Shown in pieces: positions 25,201-35,082 of a stretch of DNA of 64,000 nucleotides (positions are counted from its first letter, which is position 1; every line of letters begins with the position of its first letter). The stretch covers positions 1,746,733 through 1,810,732 of the forward strand of contig JAEVLN010000002.1 in NCBI GenBank assembly GCA_018350325.1. Reading direction: 5' to 3'. This DNA comes from Globodera rostochiensis (taxonomy: Eukaryota > Nematoda > Chromadorea > Rhabditida > Heteroderidae). The notes under the pieces are model-generated. The model saw only the letters and a list, made by a program, of their open reading frames with translations, ran no database searches and had not been told where the DNA came from. A program made the position numbers and the translations under genes.

Positions 25201-26133
25201 TAGCCGATCGCACCACTTCCATTCTTCGTCACTAATTCTACTTGGAATTAGCAATGCTTTTCGCTTTGCCGATTTCTCTCTACTTATCACGTTGAATACA
25301 TGCACAAATATGAGCCTGAACTCGTCATATTTGCTCTTTTTCTCATTGCCCTTTGTCCCATTTTCCAATTCCACTTGAATTGGTCGCGCCTCTTCCACTG
25401 CGCCGGGGATCGATGGTATCACAGGTTCTTCGACTGCTTCACTCACGCCATCCTGCGGGTTAGCTGGTTCTGCCTCTTGTGATACAGGGCTCTGCTCCGG
25501 GCGAAGGCTCAAACCGCATCTGAGGTTCGAGGCATTCATCCGGTAGCTCCAATTATCGATATCATAGCTAATAGTAGTACGGTTTAGCAAATTCGAGTAC
25601 TGACTGCACAGTGTCAAATTTGTCCGTAAACTATCTACACTCTCTTCCGTCCAAAGCGGGATCCAGTGATCCACATGGAACTTTTTCCAACTGCAGACAC
25701 ACGAGTTCAGACAACTCTTTCGTGTTACCACCAGGCAAATCTTATCGTTTTCCGACCAGGAACGAAGCACCCGTCTAGCGGGTGCCGTCGCGGGAGTACC
25801 CTCTTGGCCAGCGGGGCCGTTCTGAGGGTTTGTGGTGCAATCAGGTGCTGTCGGCGCCCGATCGCCTCCCGTTTCCAAGCCAGTTTCAACAACTTGCCGA
25901 GAGTTAGGCCTCTCTTCTTGGCTACACTGCATTATCGGAATTGGTGTGCTATTGGCAGCGGACTGCGGCGACGACAACGGTGTATAGTAAGCTATACTGG
26001 AATCCAGATCCATGATTCCATTGTCGGCTCCAATAACATCTTCTCCAATTCCTCCGATGTTTTGCATAGGCAAAACATCCTCATTTTCCACAACACCACC
26101 GCCGCCGTTTTGGGTTAAATTTATTTGTGCCAT
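22241..26133 (-). CDS. R4-type ORF: reverse transcriptase plus restriction-like endonuclease (C-terminus in gap)
   Basis: The single open frame has about 1297 visible codons. Residues 1-130 are low-complexity and acidic. A Cys/His cluster follows (SCLNSCVCSWKKFHVDHW, about 137-154). The reverse transcriptase carries RKAPGPDGIPNLLWKK, AIAWLDYSKAFDSVPHSYIH (motif A), VQRGVLQGDTLSPLLFC (motif B) and YMDD at residues 772-775 (motif C). A CX2CX8HX4C knuckle (CRQCGKAVESVQHIASGC, about 1111) and RPDIVVFDKVKGCISVVEI (about 1193-1211) make up the zinc-knuckle/endonuclease block. Together these perform target-primed reverse transcription into rDNA. The frame is open from the ATG at 26131-26133 to the gap, with no frameshift seen, so the copy may be young. 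The stop codon is not visible. Confidence 0.9.
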
Positions 26134-26762
26134 ATTGGTTTACAGTTCTCAGGTCACGGGACAAACATAAAAGTCACGAGGGCGAGCTGGCAATGGCAGG
26201 CCGGCCAACGTGGCGACTAGGGCTTGGGAACACTAGCCACGTCCCGCATAGGCCTTTGAACCACCCCGCAGTAAAAGCCCTCGACGGCTCCCTCGGGAGC
26301 ACAGGCAGGAGGGATCTACGACCACCACGCCTAGGACACGCGTTTTACCTATCAGGTGTGCACCGCTCACCCGTAACGCCGGACCCCGCGAGGCAGCAAC
26401 TCCCAGCTTTTGCGTTACATTCTGATAGGAGGACATATTCGACCAGGAGGCGAATACGTGCCGCGATTTTAGGGGGACCTCGTTCAGCTAATTCCGTTAC
26501 GGGATATCCCAGGCCATAATTCTTTCTAGCTATACCTTTCGTATAGTCCCTTTCGCAGCAGATTTGCCGCTTCGAACCCGAGGCTAGGTTCTCTGCAAGC
26601 CTCTCTCTGGGGATATACCGTCGGTCCATTAGCCTAGCCATCATTTCAGGTGATGGCTCCGCACGTATTGGCAACGTACATCGCATATATATACATATTA
26701 CAGACAGCAGCCTGACAATATATAATAAAATTATCCAATACGCGCACGCTTTTGGTGTCAGC
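26134..26762 (-). other. 5' UTR of the R4-type element
   Basis: The region between the structured 5' end and the ORF start is GC-moderate and has a minus-strand open frame of about 150 codons (26345-26800) with no recognisable domain. I treat it as leader sequence, possibly with a translation-directing role as in other non-LTR elements with a single ORF. An upstream protein cannot be excluded. Confidence 0.55.
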
Positions 26763-26902
26763 CGGGGGGCTCCTAGGGTGGCTCCAGCCGGAGTTGACAC
26801 TACACCGAATCCCTTGTTCGCCAGTGTAGCACCCTGGAGGCAGCGTGCTTTGGTCTGATTGTGCTCAGGCGTACGTGCCCTACACAGTCTGACCAGCCCC
26901 CC
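26763..26902 (-). ncRNA. Structured RNA at the retrotransposon 5' end
   Basis: In the minus-strand transcript, GGGGGGCT at the very 5' junction (26895-26902) is complementary over 8 nt to AGCCCCCC at 26764-26771. Between them lie a hairpin GGTCAGACTGTG / CACAATCAGACC (26883-26894 with 26852-26863, ten of twelve pairs) and a second one CTACACTGG / TCGGTGTAG (26821-26829 with 26800-26808). R2 elements begin with HDV-like self-cleaving ribozymes; the position fits such a role, but I did not reproduce the HDV double-pseudoknot, so only a compact fold is claimed. Confidence 0.5.
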
Positions 26903-26926
26903 ATTCGTGCGCGTCGGTAGTTAGCC

Positions 26927-26985
<59 letters not shown>

Positions 26986-28010
26986 AATCAAGTTTCCTTG
27001 GCTTAACATTCAGAGCACTGGGCAGAAATCAGACACGGTCAACGTCCACAAGGACCATCCGTCTCCTCTGTTTTAATTAGACAGTCGGATTCCCCGAGTT
27101 CGTGCCAGTTCTAAACTGGTCGTTCAGCGCCAACCGAAGTGCATACCCTGACGAGCATACACGCAGCTGAAGCGCTCCACAAGCAGCTCTCACCACTAGT
27201 CCACGCACCACCCCGCAAGGAGACGGCCCGCAGCCACGGGCAAAAGCCGCCTGTTTCACACAACAGCCCGGCTGACCCGACCTTTAGAGCCAATTCTTTT
27301 CCCGAAGTTACGAATCTAATTTGCCGACTTCCCTTACCTACATTATTCTATCGACTAGAGGCTGTTCACCTTGGAGACCTGCTGCGGATATCGGTACGAT
27401 CAGGCAGGAGATTCATATCGCTTCTCTCGCATTTTCAAGGGCCGTGTGGAGCGCACGAGACACCACAGGAACCGCGGTGCTTTACGGGCGCAACATCCCT
27501 ATCTCAGGCTGAGCCACTTCCAGGCACGCACGCCCTAAACCAGAAAAGAGAACTCTGGCTCGGACTCCACACGACGTCTGCGAGTTCATTTGCGTTACCG
27601 CGCGAAACAGTTCTTGCGAACCGTCATTTCCCTGGCCTGGCGTGGGAATGTTAACCCACTTCCCTTTCGGCAACCGGATGGACAAACTGCGCAAGCACAG
27701 CAAAGTCTTCATCCGTAGTGTGTGACGGCATTAGCCGGTGCCTTAGGATCGGCTGACCCACATTCAACTGCTGTTCACGTGGAACCCTTCTCCACTTCAG
27801 TCTTCAAGGATCTCACTTGAATATTTGCTACTACCACCAAGATCTGCACTGGTGGAAGCTCCGGCCGGGCCCACGCCCAAAGCCTTCAACGCAACCACCA
27901 CGACCCTCCTACACGTCATGGCCAGACTGTCCACAGCAGTGGCGTACAAGCCAATGACGGCAGAGTATAGGTGGCCCGCTCCAGCGCCATCCATTTTCAG
28001 GGCTAGTTGA

Positions 28011-28044
<34 letters not shown>

Positions 28045-28342
28045 ATTCCGACTTCCATGGCCACCGTCCTGCTGTCTATATCAACCAACACCTTTTATGG
28101 GGTCTAATGAGCGGGCACTTTGGCACCTTAACTCCACGTTTGGTTCATCCCACATCGCCAGTTCTGCTTACCAAAAATGGCCCACTTGGAGCTCAAACAT
28201 TCAACGCCGGGGTTCAGAGTCAAGCAACCCTGGCTTCATACCCATTTAGAGTTTGAGAATAGGTTAAGAACATTTCGTCCCCAAGTCCTCTAATCATTCG
28301 CTTTACCGAGTATAACTGCTTGACGAGCTCCAGCTATCCTGG

Positions 28343-28382
<40 letters not shown>

Positions 28383-29111
28383 AGTCTTTCGCCCCTATAC
28401 CCAAGTCAGACGATCGATTTGCACGTCAGAATCGCTTCGGACTTCCACCAGAGTTTCCTCTGGCTTCATCCTGCTCAGGAATAGTTCACCATCTTTCGGG
28501 TCTCAGCGCGTACGCTCTGTCTCCGCCCCATCGCATGCGATCGGGACGGGACTATGTTGCGCCCGCACACCGGGGTGCACGAGATCACACATCAGCTCCG
28601 CAAGGAGACCTTCACTTTCATTACGCCCTTGGGTTTTCAACTCCCAATGACTCGCGCACACGCTAAACTCCTTGGTCCGTGTTTCAAGACGGGTCGGACA
28701 GATGACCGGCTTTTACACCGAGAACATGCAATGAGAGCCCGAGCAGGACCGAACTGACTGCTGGCACGTGTCGCACGCGACCGCCACCGACCGCCAGCTC
28801 AAACCAACACGGACCCGTTGCAATTGCACACACTCAGCACCCAGAACAAACAGCACTCCCACAGCCCGGGTACCAGACCCCGAAGGGCTGGCCTCAAAGC
28901 CAAGCTCATACAGCTGTTCCGAGCATCTCAGCGCACTCCGCCTGCAAATGCTCCATGAGCCCCTGAACAGAATGAACACCATCCCAGTCTGGAGAGTGGC
29001 AATCCAAACGCCCAAGAACACACGGATGAATGCAGACCAGATACGCCAGCTCTGTTCGTTTCCATCTCATCGGTTTCACGTCCTCTTTAACTCTCTCTTC
29101 AAAGTGCTTTG

Positions 29112-29144
<33 letters not shown>

Positions 29145-29481
29145 ACTCGTGGCCGTATTCAGTCTTAGATGAAGTTTACCACCTACTTTGGGCTGCGATC
29201 CCAAACAACCCGACTCCAAGACAGGCGAAGATGGATAGGCAACCACTCGTTGGACAGGTCTTGCACCTTCTCTGGAGCCCCGGTCAAGGGAAACTTGAAC
29301 AAGCAGGCCAATCCAAGCTCAGCGGTCTGTACGCTACACCTCACGACCCCAGAGGAGAAGTGATTCAGCGCTGGACTCTTCCCAGTTCACTCGCCGTTAC
29401 TACGGGAATCCTCGTTAGTTTCTTTTCCTCCGCTTACTGATATGCTTAAGTTCAGCGGGTGTTCACGTCTGAGTTCAGGTC
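26901..29481 (-). rRNA. 28S rRNA, 5' ~2.6 kb, interrupted by R4
   Basis: The start near 29481 is the familiar gacctgaactcagacgtgaac, followed by cacccgctgaacttaagc. The minus strand then reads through the 28S core to the R2 target (actctcttaaggtagccaaa at 26936-26955), and on through a short hairpin to ...GACGCGCACGAATGG, where the retrotransposon begins. About 2.58 kb is present and the 3' ~0.9-1 kb is absent from the window. The open frames that overlap it are shadows. Confidence 0.95.
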
Positions 29482-29694
29482 GAAATGTTCAATTGCAAAT
29501 GCCTATTGGCGAGGCATTCAGCTATCGCATGTGAACGAAGGGCGTGCCTAAATTACGGTCTGTAAAGCGCGAATGACAACACATTTTCGCGCCAGCACGT
29601 CCACCGCTACACCGCGTAGCATTCAATGGTATGCAAGAACACGCCGAAGCGTGATCTTAGCAAATAAAACACGCACATGCAGTGCATTTTTTGG
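29482..29694 (-). other. ITS2
   Basis: This is the spacer between 5.8S and 28S rRNA, about 210 bases, with borders set from the conserved rRNA ends (approximate by a few bases). It contains a palindromic 'aaatgcctattggcgaggcatt' type hairpin near 29495-29520. The overlapping open frames are not genes. Confidence 0.85.
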
Positions 29695-29855
29695 TTACGA
29701 CCCTGAACCAGGCATGCCAATGGATGTCACTCCAATGGCGCAATGTGCATTCGAAAGTTCTGTGTTCAAGGTTTCTGCAGTTCACACTAATTATCGCAGT
29801 TGGCTGCGTTCTTCATCGATCCACGAGCCGAGTGATCCACCGATAAGACTAGAAT
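29695..29855 (-). rRNA. 5.8S rRNA
   Basis: The minus strand carries the conserved cggtggatcactcggctcg, then gatgaagaacgcagc and gaatgcacattgcgcc, and ends near ctggttcagggtcgt. The length of about 160 nt matches the family. The ends are inferred from conservation. Confidence 0.93.
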
Positions 29856-30383
29856 ATTTTAGCAATCGAATTGCATAAAAAATAAATAAAAATGGGAAAA
29901 AGCTGGCGGTGCCTGCGGGCACTCATCAAGTCTTAAACCACGTGCCAATGCCAGGCACGGGTCCTAACACGTCGTCTCATCACGGCCACGGACGTAGCAC
30001 ACAAGCGCAGACATGCCGCAAGGTACGGCACGTACAACATGGAGTAGCAGCTACACTCCATGTTAGCATATCTGCGCAAGGCGCAACAACCGCTCAACGA
30101 CGCACAGACGCCAGCACAGCCGTTAGGGTGCCCTGTGGGCGTGCTTCCTCCGTTGGCGCAGCGACCCGACGACAGCAGCAATCGTCGGCTCACCCATAGG
30201 GCCACCAACATCGGTTATACCCCAACACTCATGTGCCCACAGGGCGCTGTCCGTACATTGTTGGTCAATGTGCCAGCCCATACACAGTGGGCATATGTCC
30301 GTCAACAACAAACGGAGGCATGTGGTGTTGCCCACACTGACTCAACTGGACAGCAGGTAGGTGGTGAATTGGTATCACTTGGG
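29856..30383 (-). other. ITS1
   Basis: The spacer between 18S and 5.8S is about 530 nt. It contains AGCGCAGACATGCCGCAA (plus strand, about 30006-30023), which I recall as the site of the G. rostochiensis diagnostic primer. The matching G. pallida site is altered here (ACAGCAGCAATCGTCGGC, near 30172). An inverted pair 'actccatgtt' flanks 30040-30062. Confidence 0.88.
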
Positions 30384-30535
30384 TAATGATCCAGCAGCAG
30401 GTTCACCTACAGCTACCTTGTTACGACTTTTGCCCGGTTCAAGCCACTGCGATTAAATCGGTTCCAATCAACGCGACGACCGAAGCCGACACGCATAATC
30501 GTCCCCGAGTTTCTCGAAATGGCTCAGTCCCGGGC

Positions 30536-30570
<35 letters not shown>

Positions 30571-31005
30571 TTCAGAGCGAGTTGATGACTCGCCCCTACA
30601 AGGAATTCCTCGTTCACGGACAATAATTGCAATGTCCGATCCCAATCACGGCAAATTTTCACCGGTTTACCAACCCCTTTCGGGGAAGGACAAGCACGCT
30701 GATTTTGCCAGTGTAGCGCGCGTGCAGCCCCGGACATCTAAGGGCATCACAGACCTGTTATTGCTCAATTTCGTGCGGCTGAACACCGAAAATCCCTCTA
30801 AGAAGTTGTGCCCACAGCAGCAATGAGCCAACTATTTAGTAGGCTAGAGTCTCGCTCGTTATCGGAATAAACCAGACAAATCGCTCCACGAACTAAGAAC
30901 GGCCATGCACCACCATCCACCGAATCATGAAAAAGCTATCAATCTGTCAATCCTTACGGTGTCCGGGCCGGGTGAGTTTCCCCGTGTTGAGTCAAATTAA
31001 GCCGC

Positions 31006-31054
<49 letters not shown>

Positions 31055-32183
31055 TTTGCAACCATACTTCCCCCGGAACCGGAAGACTTTCGTTTCCGGG
31101 AAGCTCCCCACCAGGGCGAATGAATCCGCCGGCGGATCGCTAGTTGGCATCGTTTACGGTCAGAACTAGGGCGGTATCTGATCGCCTTCGAACCTCTGAC
31201 TTTCGTTCTTGATTAATGAAGACATTCTTGCCAAATGCTTTCGCTGTAGTCCGTCTTGCTACGGTCCAAGAATTTCACCTCTCACGTAGCAATACGAATG
31301 GCCCCGTTTGTCTCTGTTAACCATTATCTCGGTCAGCAAAACCAATAAAATCGGACCGAAATCCTCTTCTATTATTCCATGCACGAACATTCAAGCGAAA
31401 CGCCTGTTTGAAGCACTCTGATTTGTTCAAAGTAAACTCGCCAGCCCACCGACGCCGACCGGTGAAGGCCAACGCCGGGGAAAGACCGGCAGAAAGCCAA
31501 CCGAACCAGTGCACACCCAGTGGGTGGACCGGCCGGCTAGCACAGATCCAACTACGAGCTTTTTAACCGCAGCAATAATTCTATGCATTTTGAGAGCTGG
31601 AATTACCGCGGCTGCTGGCACCAGACTTGCCCTCTCATAGATACTCGTTAAAGGGTTTAAATTGTACCGATTCCGATGACCGGCCTCATAAGAGATCGGT
31701 CTCGTTATTTCTCGTCACTACCTCCTCATGTTGAGAGTGGGTAATTTGCGCGCCTGCTGCCATCCTTAGACGTAGTGGCCATTTCTCAGGCCCCTTCTCC
31801 GGAGTCGAACCCTTATCCTCCGTTACCCGTCATCACCATGGTAGTCAGGTACACTACCATCGAAAGTTGATAAGGCAGACACTTGAAAGACACGTCGCCG
31901 GTACAAGACCGTGCGATCAGCTTAGTTGTTCTGAGTCAACACTGGACGCCCGAAGGCGCTTAGTTTTGTGGCGAACAAATGCGCTCCGCTCTGGGGAGAT
32001 TGGAGCTTTGGTGCATGTATTAGCTCTAGAATTACCACAGTTATCCAAGTAAGAAGTCAAGGTCAAGTAAATTATAGCTGGTGTAATGAGCCGTACGCAG
32101 TTTCCCTGTCTGGCAGGTTACACTTATACATGCATGGCTTAATCTTTGAAATGAACACATCAGTTCAGGCAGGATCAACCAGA
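30384..32183 (-). rRNA. 18S rRNA (complete)
   Basis: The minus strand begins with ctggttgatcctgcc at about 32183 and ends with gtgaacctgctgctggatca near 30384, giving about 1.8 kb. Universal 18S stretches such as gcggtaattccagctc (near 31600) and gggcggtgtgtacaaag on the plus strand (30542) are intact. No insertion is seen in it. Open frames on either strand are shadows. Confidence 0.96.
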
Positions 32184-32750
32184 TAGCTGCTAGCGGGCGT
32201 TGCCAACCGCCGCTATTACAGCCGTCTTGCGACGACGGAAAGTTTGCTCCAACAATCCGTGTCTTTTCTTTCACACATATGCGTAGCACAAGCCAACTTT
32301 TCTCAGCATGCCCAGTGCTGGGCTCCTTCACAGAATTTGTCCCGTAGGGCACATATACACAAGTCAATGAACTCGCCAAATTTATTGAATCAGCAAGGCT
32401 GAGAGCCATGCCTTTTGCAAAGACAGATGCTTATCGCTGGAGAAACTAAGACCACAACTTTGGTGGCACCCCAGCAGCATCCATCACCGTTCATATTGCT
32501 GAGCAAGCAGCAGAGGAACACTGATCGTTTTCTCACGTATACGGCAGATTGACAAAATAAAATGGTCTTTTTTGCCCAGGGCAAAGCGATCAGTTTATCC
32601 ATCAGCCACCTGTTGGGTTAGGAGGAGCGAGAATGTGCCTTGAGCAAGAAGTCACCGGGTCATTACGGGTTCGTTGCAGGTGGTTGTACGGATGAGCCTA
32701 GCAGGTGGTTTAACCTTAACACATTTTCCGACACGCCTCTCCCTTGCTCG
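32184..32750 (-). other. 5' external transcribed spacer / intergenic spacer
   Basis: This is the DNA immediately upstream of 18S in the direction of rRNA transcription. It has moderate GC, no ORF of merit and no recognisable promoter sequence that I can name. The pol I start should lie here or further right. Confidence 0.7.
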
Positions 32751-32756
32751 CCCGTA

Positions 32757-33025
32757 CATTCACCCAGGTATCCTAAAGAGTCTTCCGTACACCCACCCAG
32801 CAACCCTACGAGAGTCTCCCGAACACTCCCGTACATTCACCCAGCTTCACCCAACTCAGCCAGCTCCACCCAGCTTCACCCAACTCACCCAGCTCCACAC
32901 AGCTCCACCCAACTCACCCAGCTCCACCCTGCTTCACCCAACTCACCCAGCTCCACCCAGCTTCACCCAACTCACCCAGCTCCACCCAGCTTCACACAGC
33001 TTCACCCAACTCACCCAGCTCACTT
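32757..33025. repeat. rDNA-spacer minisatellite (CACCCAGCTY / CACCCAACTC)
   Basis: The array has a 9-11 bp unit closely related to the one at 15251-15604, here alternating CACCCAGCTTCACCCAACT-like phases. It is preceded by two 'cacccaggtatcctaaagag' / 'cacccagcaaccctacgag' type units (32757-32830) that recur inverted at 33585-33655. Open frames over it are artefacts. Confidence 0.9.
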
Positions 33026-33410
33026 TTTGTTGGGGAAAGTTTTGGGGAAAAAATGCGGTAAGCGCATATACCTTAGTTTATTAGCATCATATTATTGAAA
33101 ATAAGATTTAATCTTAAAATATTGACCTTTACAAAACAATGTTTGTTAAGTAGCAAAATAATTTTAAGAAGGTCAACTATAATGGTTTAAATAGTATAAA
33201 AACAAATGTGTGAAGATATGAAGCTTAAAAAAGCTACTGAAAGTTAAAGTTTTTCTTAGTGTTTTGTGCATAGAACGTAGTGAGCTATTATCATCAAAAA
33301 TGTTATACTCCTTAATAAATTAGTAGGTTAAGGAAATCTTAATGTAGTTTCTTTTTGTTTCGGCAAAATGCTTTCTTTTGGGGGAAAAATGCTGTTTGGA
33401 CTAAAAAAAT

Positions 33411-33580
33411 AATTAGTCGACAAGGCAATTCTTACAAATTAGTCGACGAGGCATTTGGCTACCTTAAGAGAGTACAAGGCAAGTACCCTCCTTTTGCAAG
33501 AGCGTTGCCACAAAAAGTAAATAAAATAATAATTTTTACAAATTAGTCGACGAGGCATTGGGCTACCTTAAGAGAGTATG
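33411..33580 (-). repeat. Two ~104-bp units each holding a 28S R2-target fragment
   Basis: Thirty bases identical to the 28S gene at 26926-26955 (core ggctaccttaagagagt) occur at 33444-33473, and again with one mismatch at 33548-33577. Each copy is preceded by 'ttacaaattagtcga'. A truncated unit 'aattagtcgacaaggca' begins at about 33412. They are in the same orientation as the rDNA but outside the 28S gene, in AT-rich spacer. They could derive from retrotransposon-mediated transfer of target flank. Confidence 0.85.
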
Positions 33581-33584
33581 GGTG

Positions 33585-33655
33585 CACGGGAGACTCTCCT
33601 AGGGTAGCTGGGTGGGTGGGTGTATGGGAGACTCTCCGAGGGTAGCTGGGTGAAT
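33585..33655. repeat. Inverted counterpart of rDNA-spacer units
   Basis: The sequence 'gggagactctcctagggtagctgggtg' and its repeat nearby are inverted and diverged copies of the units at 32757-32835 ('cacccagcaaccctacgagagtctccc'). The two sites flank about 750 bp. The inner 'agctaccctcggagagtc' (minus strand) also resembles the R2-target sequence with three mismatches. Confidence 0.7.
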
Positions 33656-33810
33656 AATAATAGGCGGCGCCTGTCCGCACCGCCGGACATTCATTTTGGG
33701 TGCAACAAATTGAGTTAAAAATTCAAAATGTTCTCGGCGGCGCCTTTTTCTAGATCCGAGATTTTTTTGAGAATCTCGTCTCGCTCGAAGCTCAAGTCCG
33801 GGCTCTAATT
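33656..33810. repeat. GC-palindrome repeat joined to a MITE end
   Basis: A copy of the dispersed palindromic repeat (ggcggcgcctgtccgcaccgcc and tctcggcggcgcc) is followed by 'gagatttttttgagaatctcg' and by a right end 'ctcaagtccgggctcta' of the TAGAGCCCGGACTTGAG family. No gene is present. Confidence 0.6.
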
Positions 33811-34362
33811 ATAACCGGCTTTTGTAAGGTTTTTCAAAATGTTGACAAAAAGGCCCCCCCCTAAGGTTTTTTGCCTAACTTAATTTGGTACTAATTGTAT
33901 TAATTGTCAGTGATGCAATGAACAAAACGATTACTCAATTTATTCTAAGGACTGGCAACACCTTTTACATTTAAAACAAAATCACATCTCAGCCCTGCAA
34001 ACGGTCGATTGAAGTCCATTTCTTTTGTATGTATTCTGTCGTGGTCGCCGGTTGTGTTTCACTGTACTCTAATGCGTAAACGTCGCGTGATTTCTGGCCG
34101 GACATTCCGTATACTTTTTGACTGCACCAATGTGCACTCATTTCTTCTCCTTCACACCGGTTATGCTGATCGTGCCTGTGTAGAAAGACAAAAAAGCATT
34201 TTAAATAATGAAACTCCACGAAGTGAATAGCGCGTGTGATTAAAACTCTAAGCATCTTACATTTTATTTTAAAAAACGTTCCGAAATATTAAGGAAATTT
34301 GAGCACTGGATTAAAATACTAGCGATTAAGAGGAAAAGTGCTGATAAAAAGAATTTTTTCAT

Positions 34363-34918
34363 TCAGAAATCTTTAATTTTAGTTGTAGCACATAACTCAC
34401 CGTTTTTTGGTCTGTCGGTAATTGTTTCGCCGATTTGTTGTTTCATCTTTCCACCATCTTCTCCATCAGTGGCCTCAACATCCATTTCGGTGGCGGCGGT
34501 CGTCTTTTTCTCGTCCTCTTGTTTTAAACGCGAGCCTTCGGAGTGCACTTCGTGGACCAACGAGAACAGTGTGTTTTGCGCCAATAAAAAGTCGGTCAGG
34601 CCCAGTCGTATTCCACGCTATTTCTTCACACGAATGTGAGTCGTAAGCCGTTGAATTAGGTTTAAAGTGTTGAAACATATTAATCTTTTTTGTGACTGAG
34701 TTAAGCGCATCCAAAAGACGTGCTTCTCCTCCACAAATGGCAACAGTGCAACACCCTGAAAACACCTGCTAGTAGCGGGGAAGACATCATCAATTGCTCC
34801 AGTGGGTTGAATGGCTTGTGGGGGTGTTAAAATCGGTTCAAAATTGCTAATAAGTTCGAAGTCGAAGGCAAAATGCGCGTGGTGGTAGGGAAAGAACCAT
34901 TTCCAGCTGGCACAGCCC
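34363..34918 (-). pseudogene. XRN-type 5'-3' exoribonuclease fragment
   Basis: After a 3' splice-like 'tttttag' at about 34919 the minus strand reads GCASWKWFFPYHHAHFAFDF, then ISNFEPILTPP and QGVALLPFVEE. It continues in a second frame with ARLLDALNSV and GPDRLFIGAKH, and in a third with TLFSLVHEVHSEGS. These match the conserved middle block of XRN1/XRN2 nucleases (SW.WYYPYHYAPF, QGVALLPFVDE). At least two frameshifts (near 34725 and 34570) and a shortened stretch before QGVALLPF mark it as non-functional. No active-site region is present. It is a duplicated or retained gene fragment of about 130 codons. Confidence 0.72.
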
Positions 34919-35082
34919 CTAAAAATACAAAAATGTAGTGGCGATCTAATAAGAGATCAAAGATTAAATATCAAAAATCGACAGTCGACCGCTAACCATA
35001 ATCGACATAATCAAAAAAAAACCCGGAGGAGAAGAATTTATTAAATCCTTTCCTCCGGGGGGCCATGCCGGGTACCGCGGGG

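Larger units (their letters stand above)
22241..26900 (-). mobile_element. R4-type non-LTR retrotransposon inserted in 28S rDNA
   Basis: One minus-strand element runs from a junction in 28S rDNA (26900/26901) into the N gap. It has a ~770-nt structured 5' UTR and one long ORF with a reverse transcriptase, a CCHC zinc knuckle and a PD...E restriction-like endonuclease. The insertion point lies about 43 nt downstream of the conserved R2 site (CTTAAGG/TAGCC, at 26945/26946). That is about midway between the R2 and R1 sites, which is the location described for R4 of Ascaris. The YMDD catalytic box, rather than YADD, also fits the R4/Dong side of the endonuclease-bearing clades. The target-site duplication cannot be checked because the 3' end is not assembled. 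Confidence 0.85.

Noticed and set aside
22450..26519. Plus-strand frames opposite the retrotransposon ORF
   Set aside because: They are antisense shadows of the long minus-strand reverse transcriptase frame.
26345..26800. A 151-codon minus-strand frame upstream of the retrotransposon ORF
   Set aside because: It has no domain, runs into the structured 5' end and is best seen as leader. It was not called a separate gene.
26763..26902. Firm call of an HDV-like ribozyme
   Set aside because: The position fits, but the pairings I see are nested stems and I could not place the P1/P2 pseudoknot or the catalytic C.
27077..32602. Dozens of open frames of 60-170 codons on both strands over the rRNA genes
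   Set aside because: They overlie 18S, ITS, 5.8S and 28S sequence, which is GC-rich and poor in stops. None carries a protein domain.
33989..34255. Possible further exon of the XRN fragment (…ETQPATTTEYIQKKW…)
   Set aside because: I could not align it to any XRN region, and it could be chance openness.
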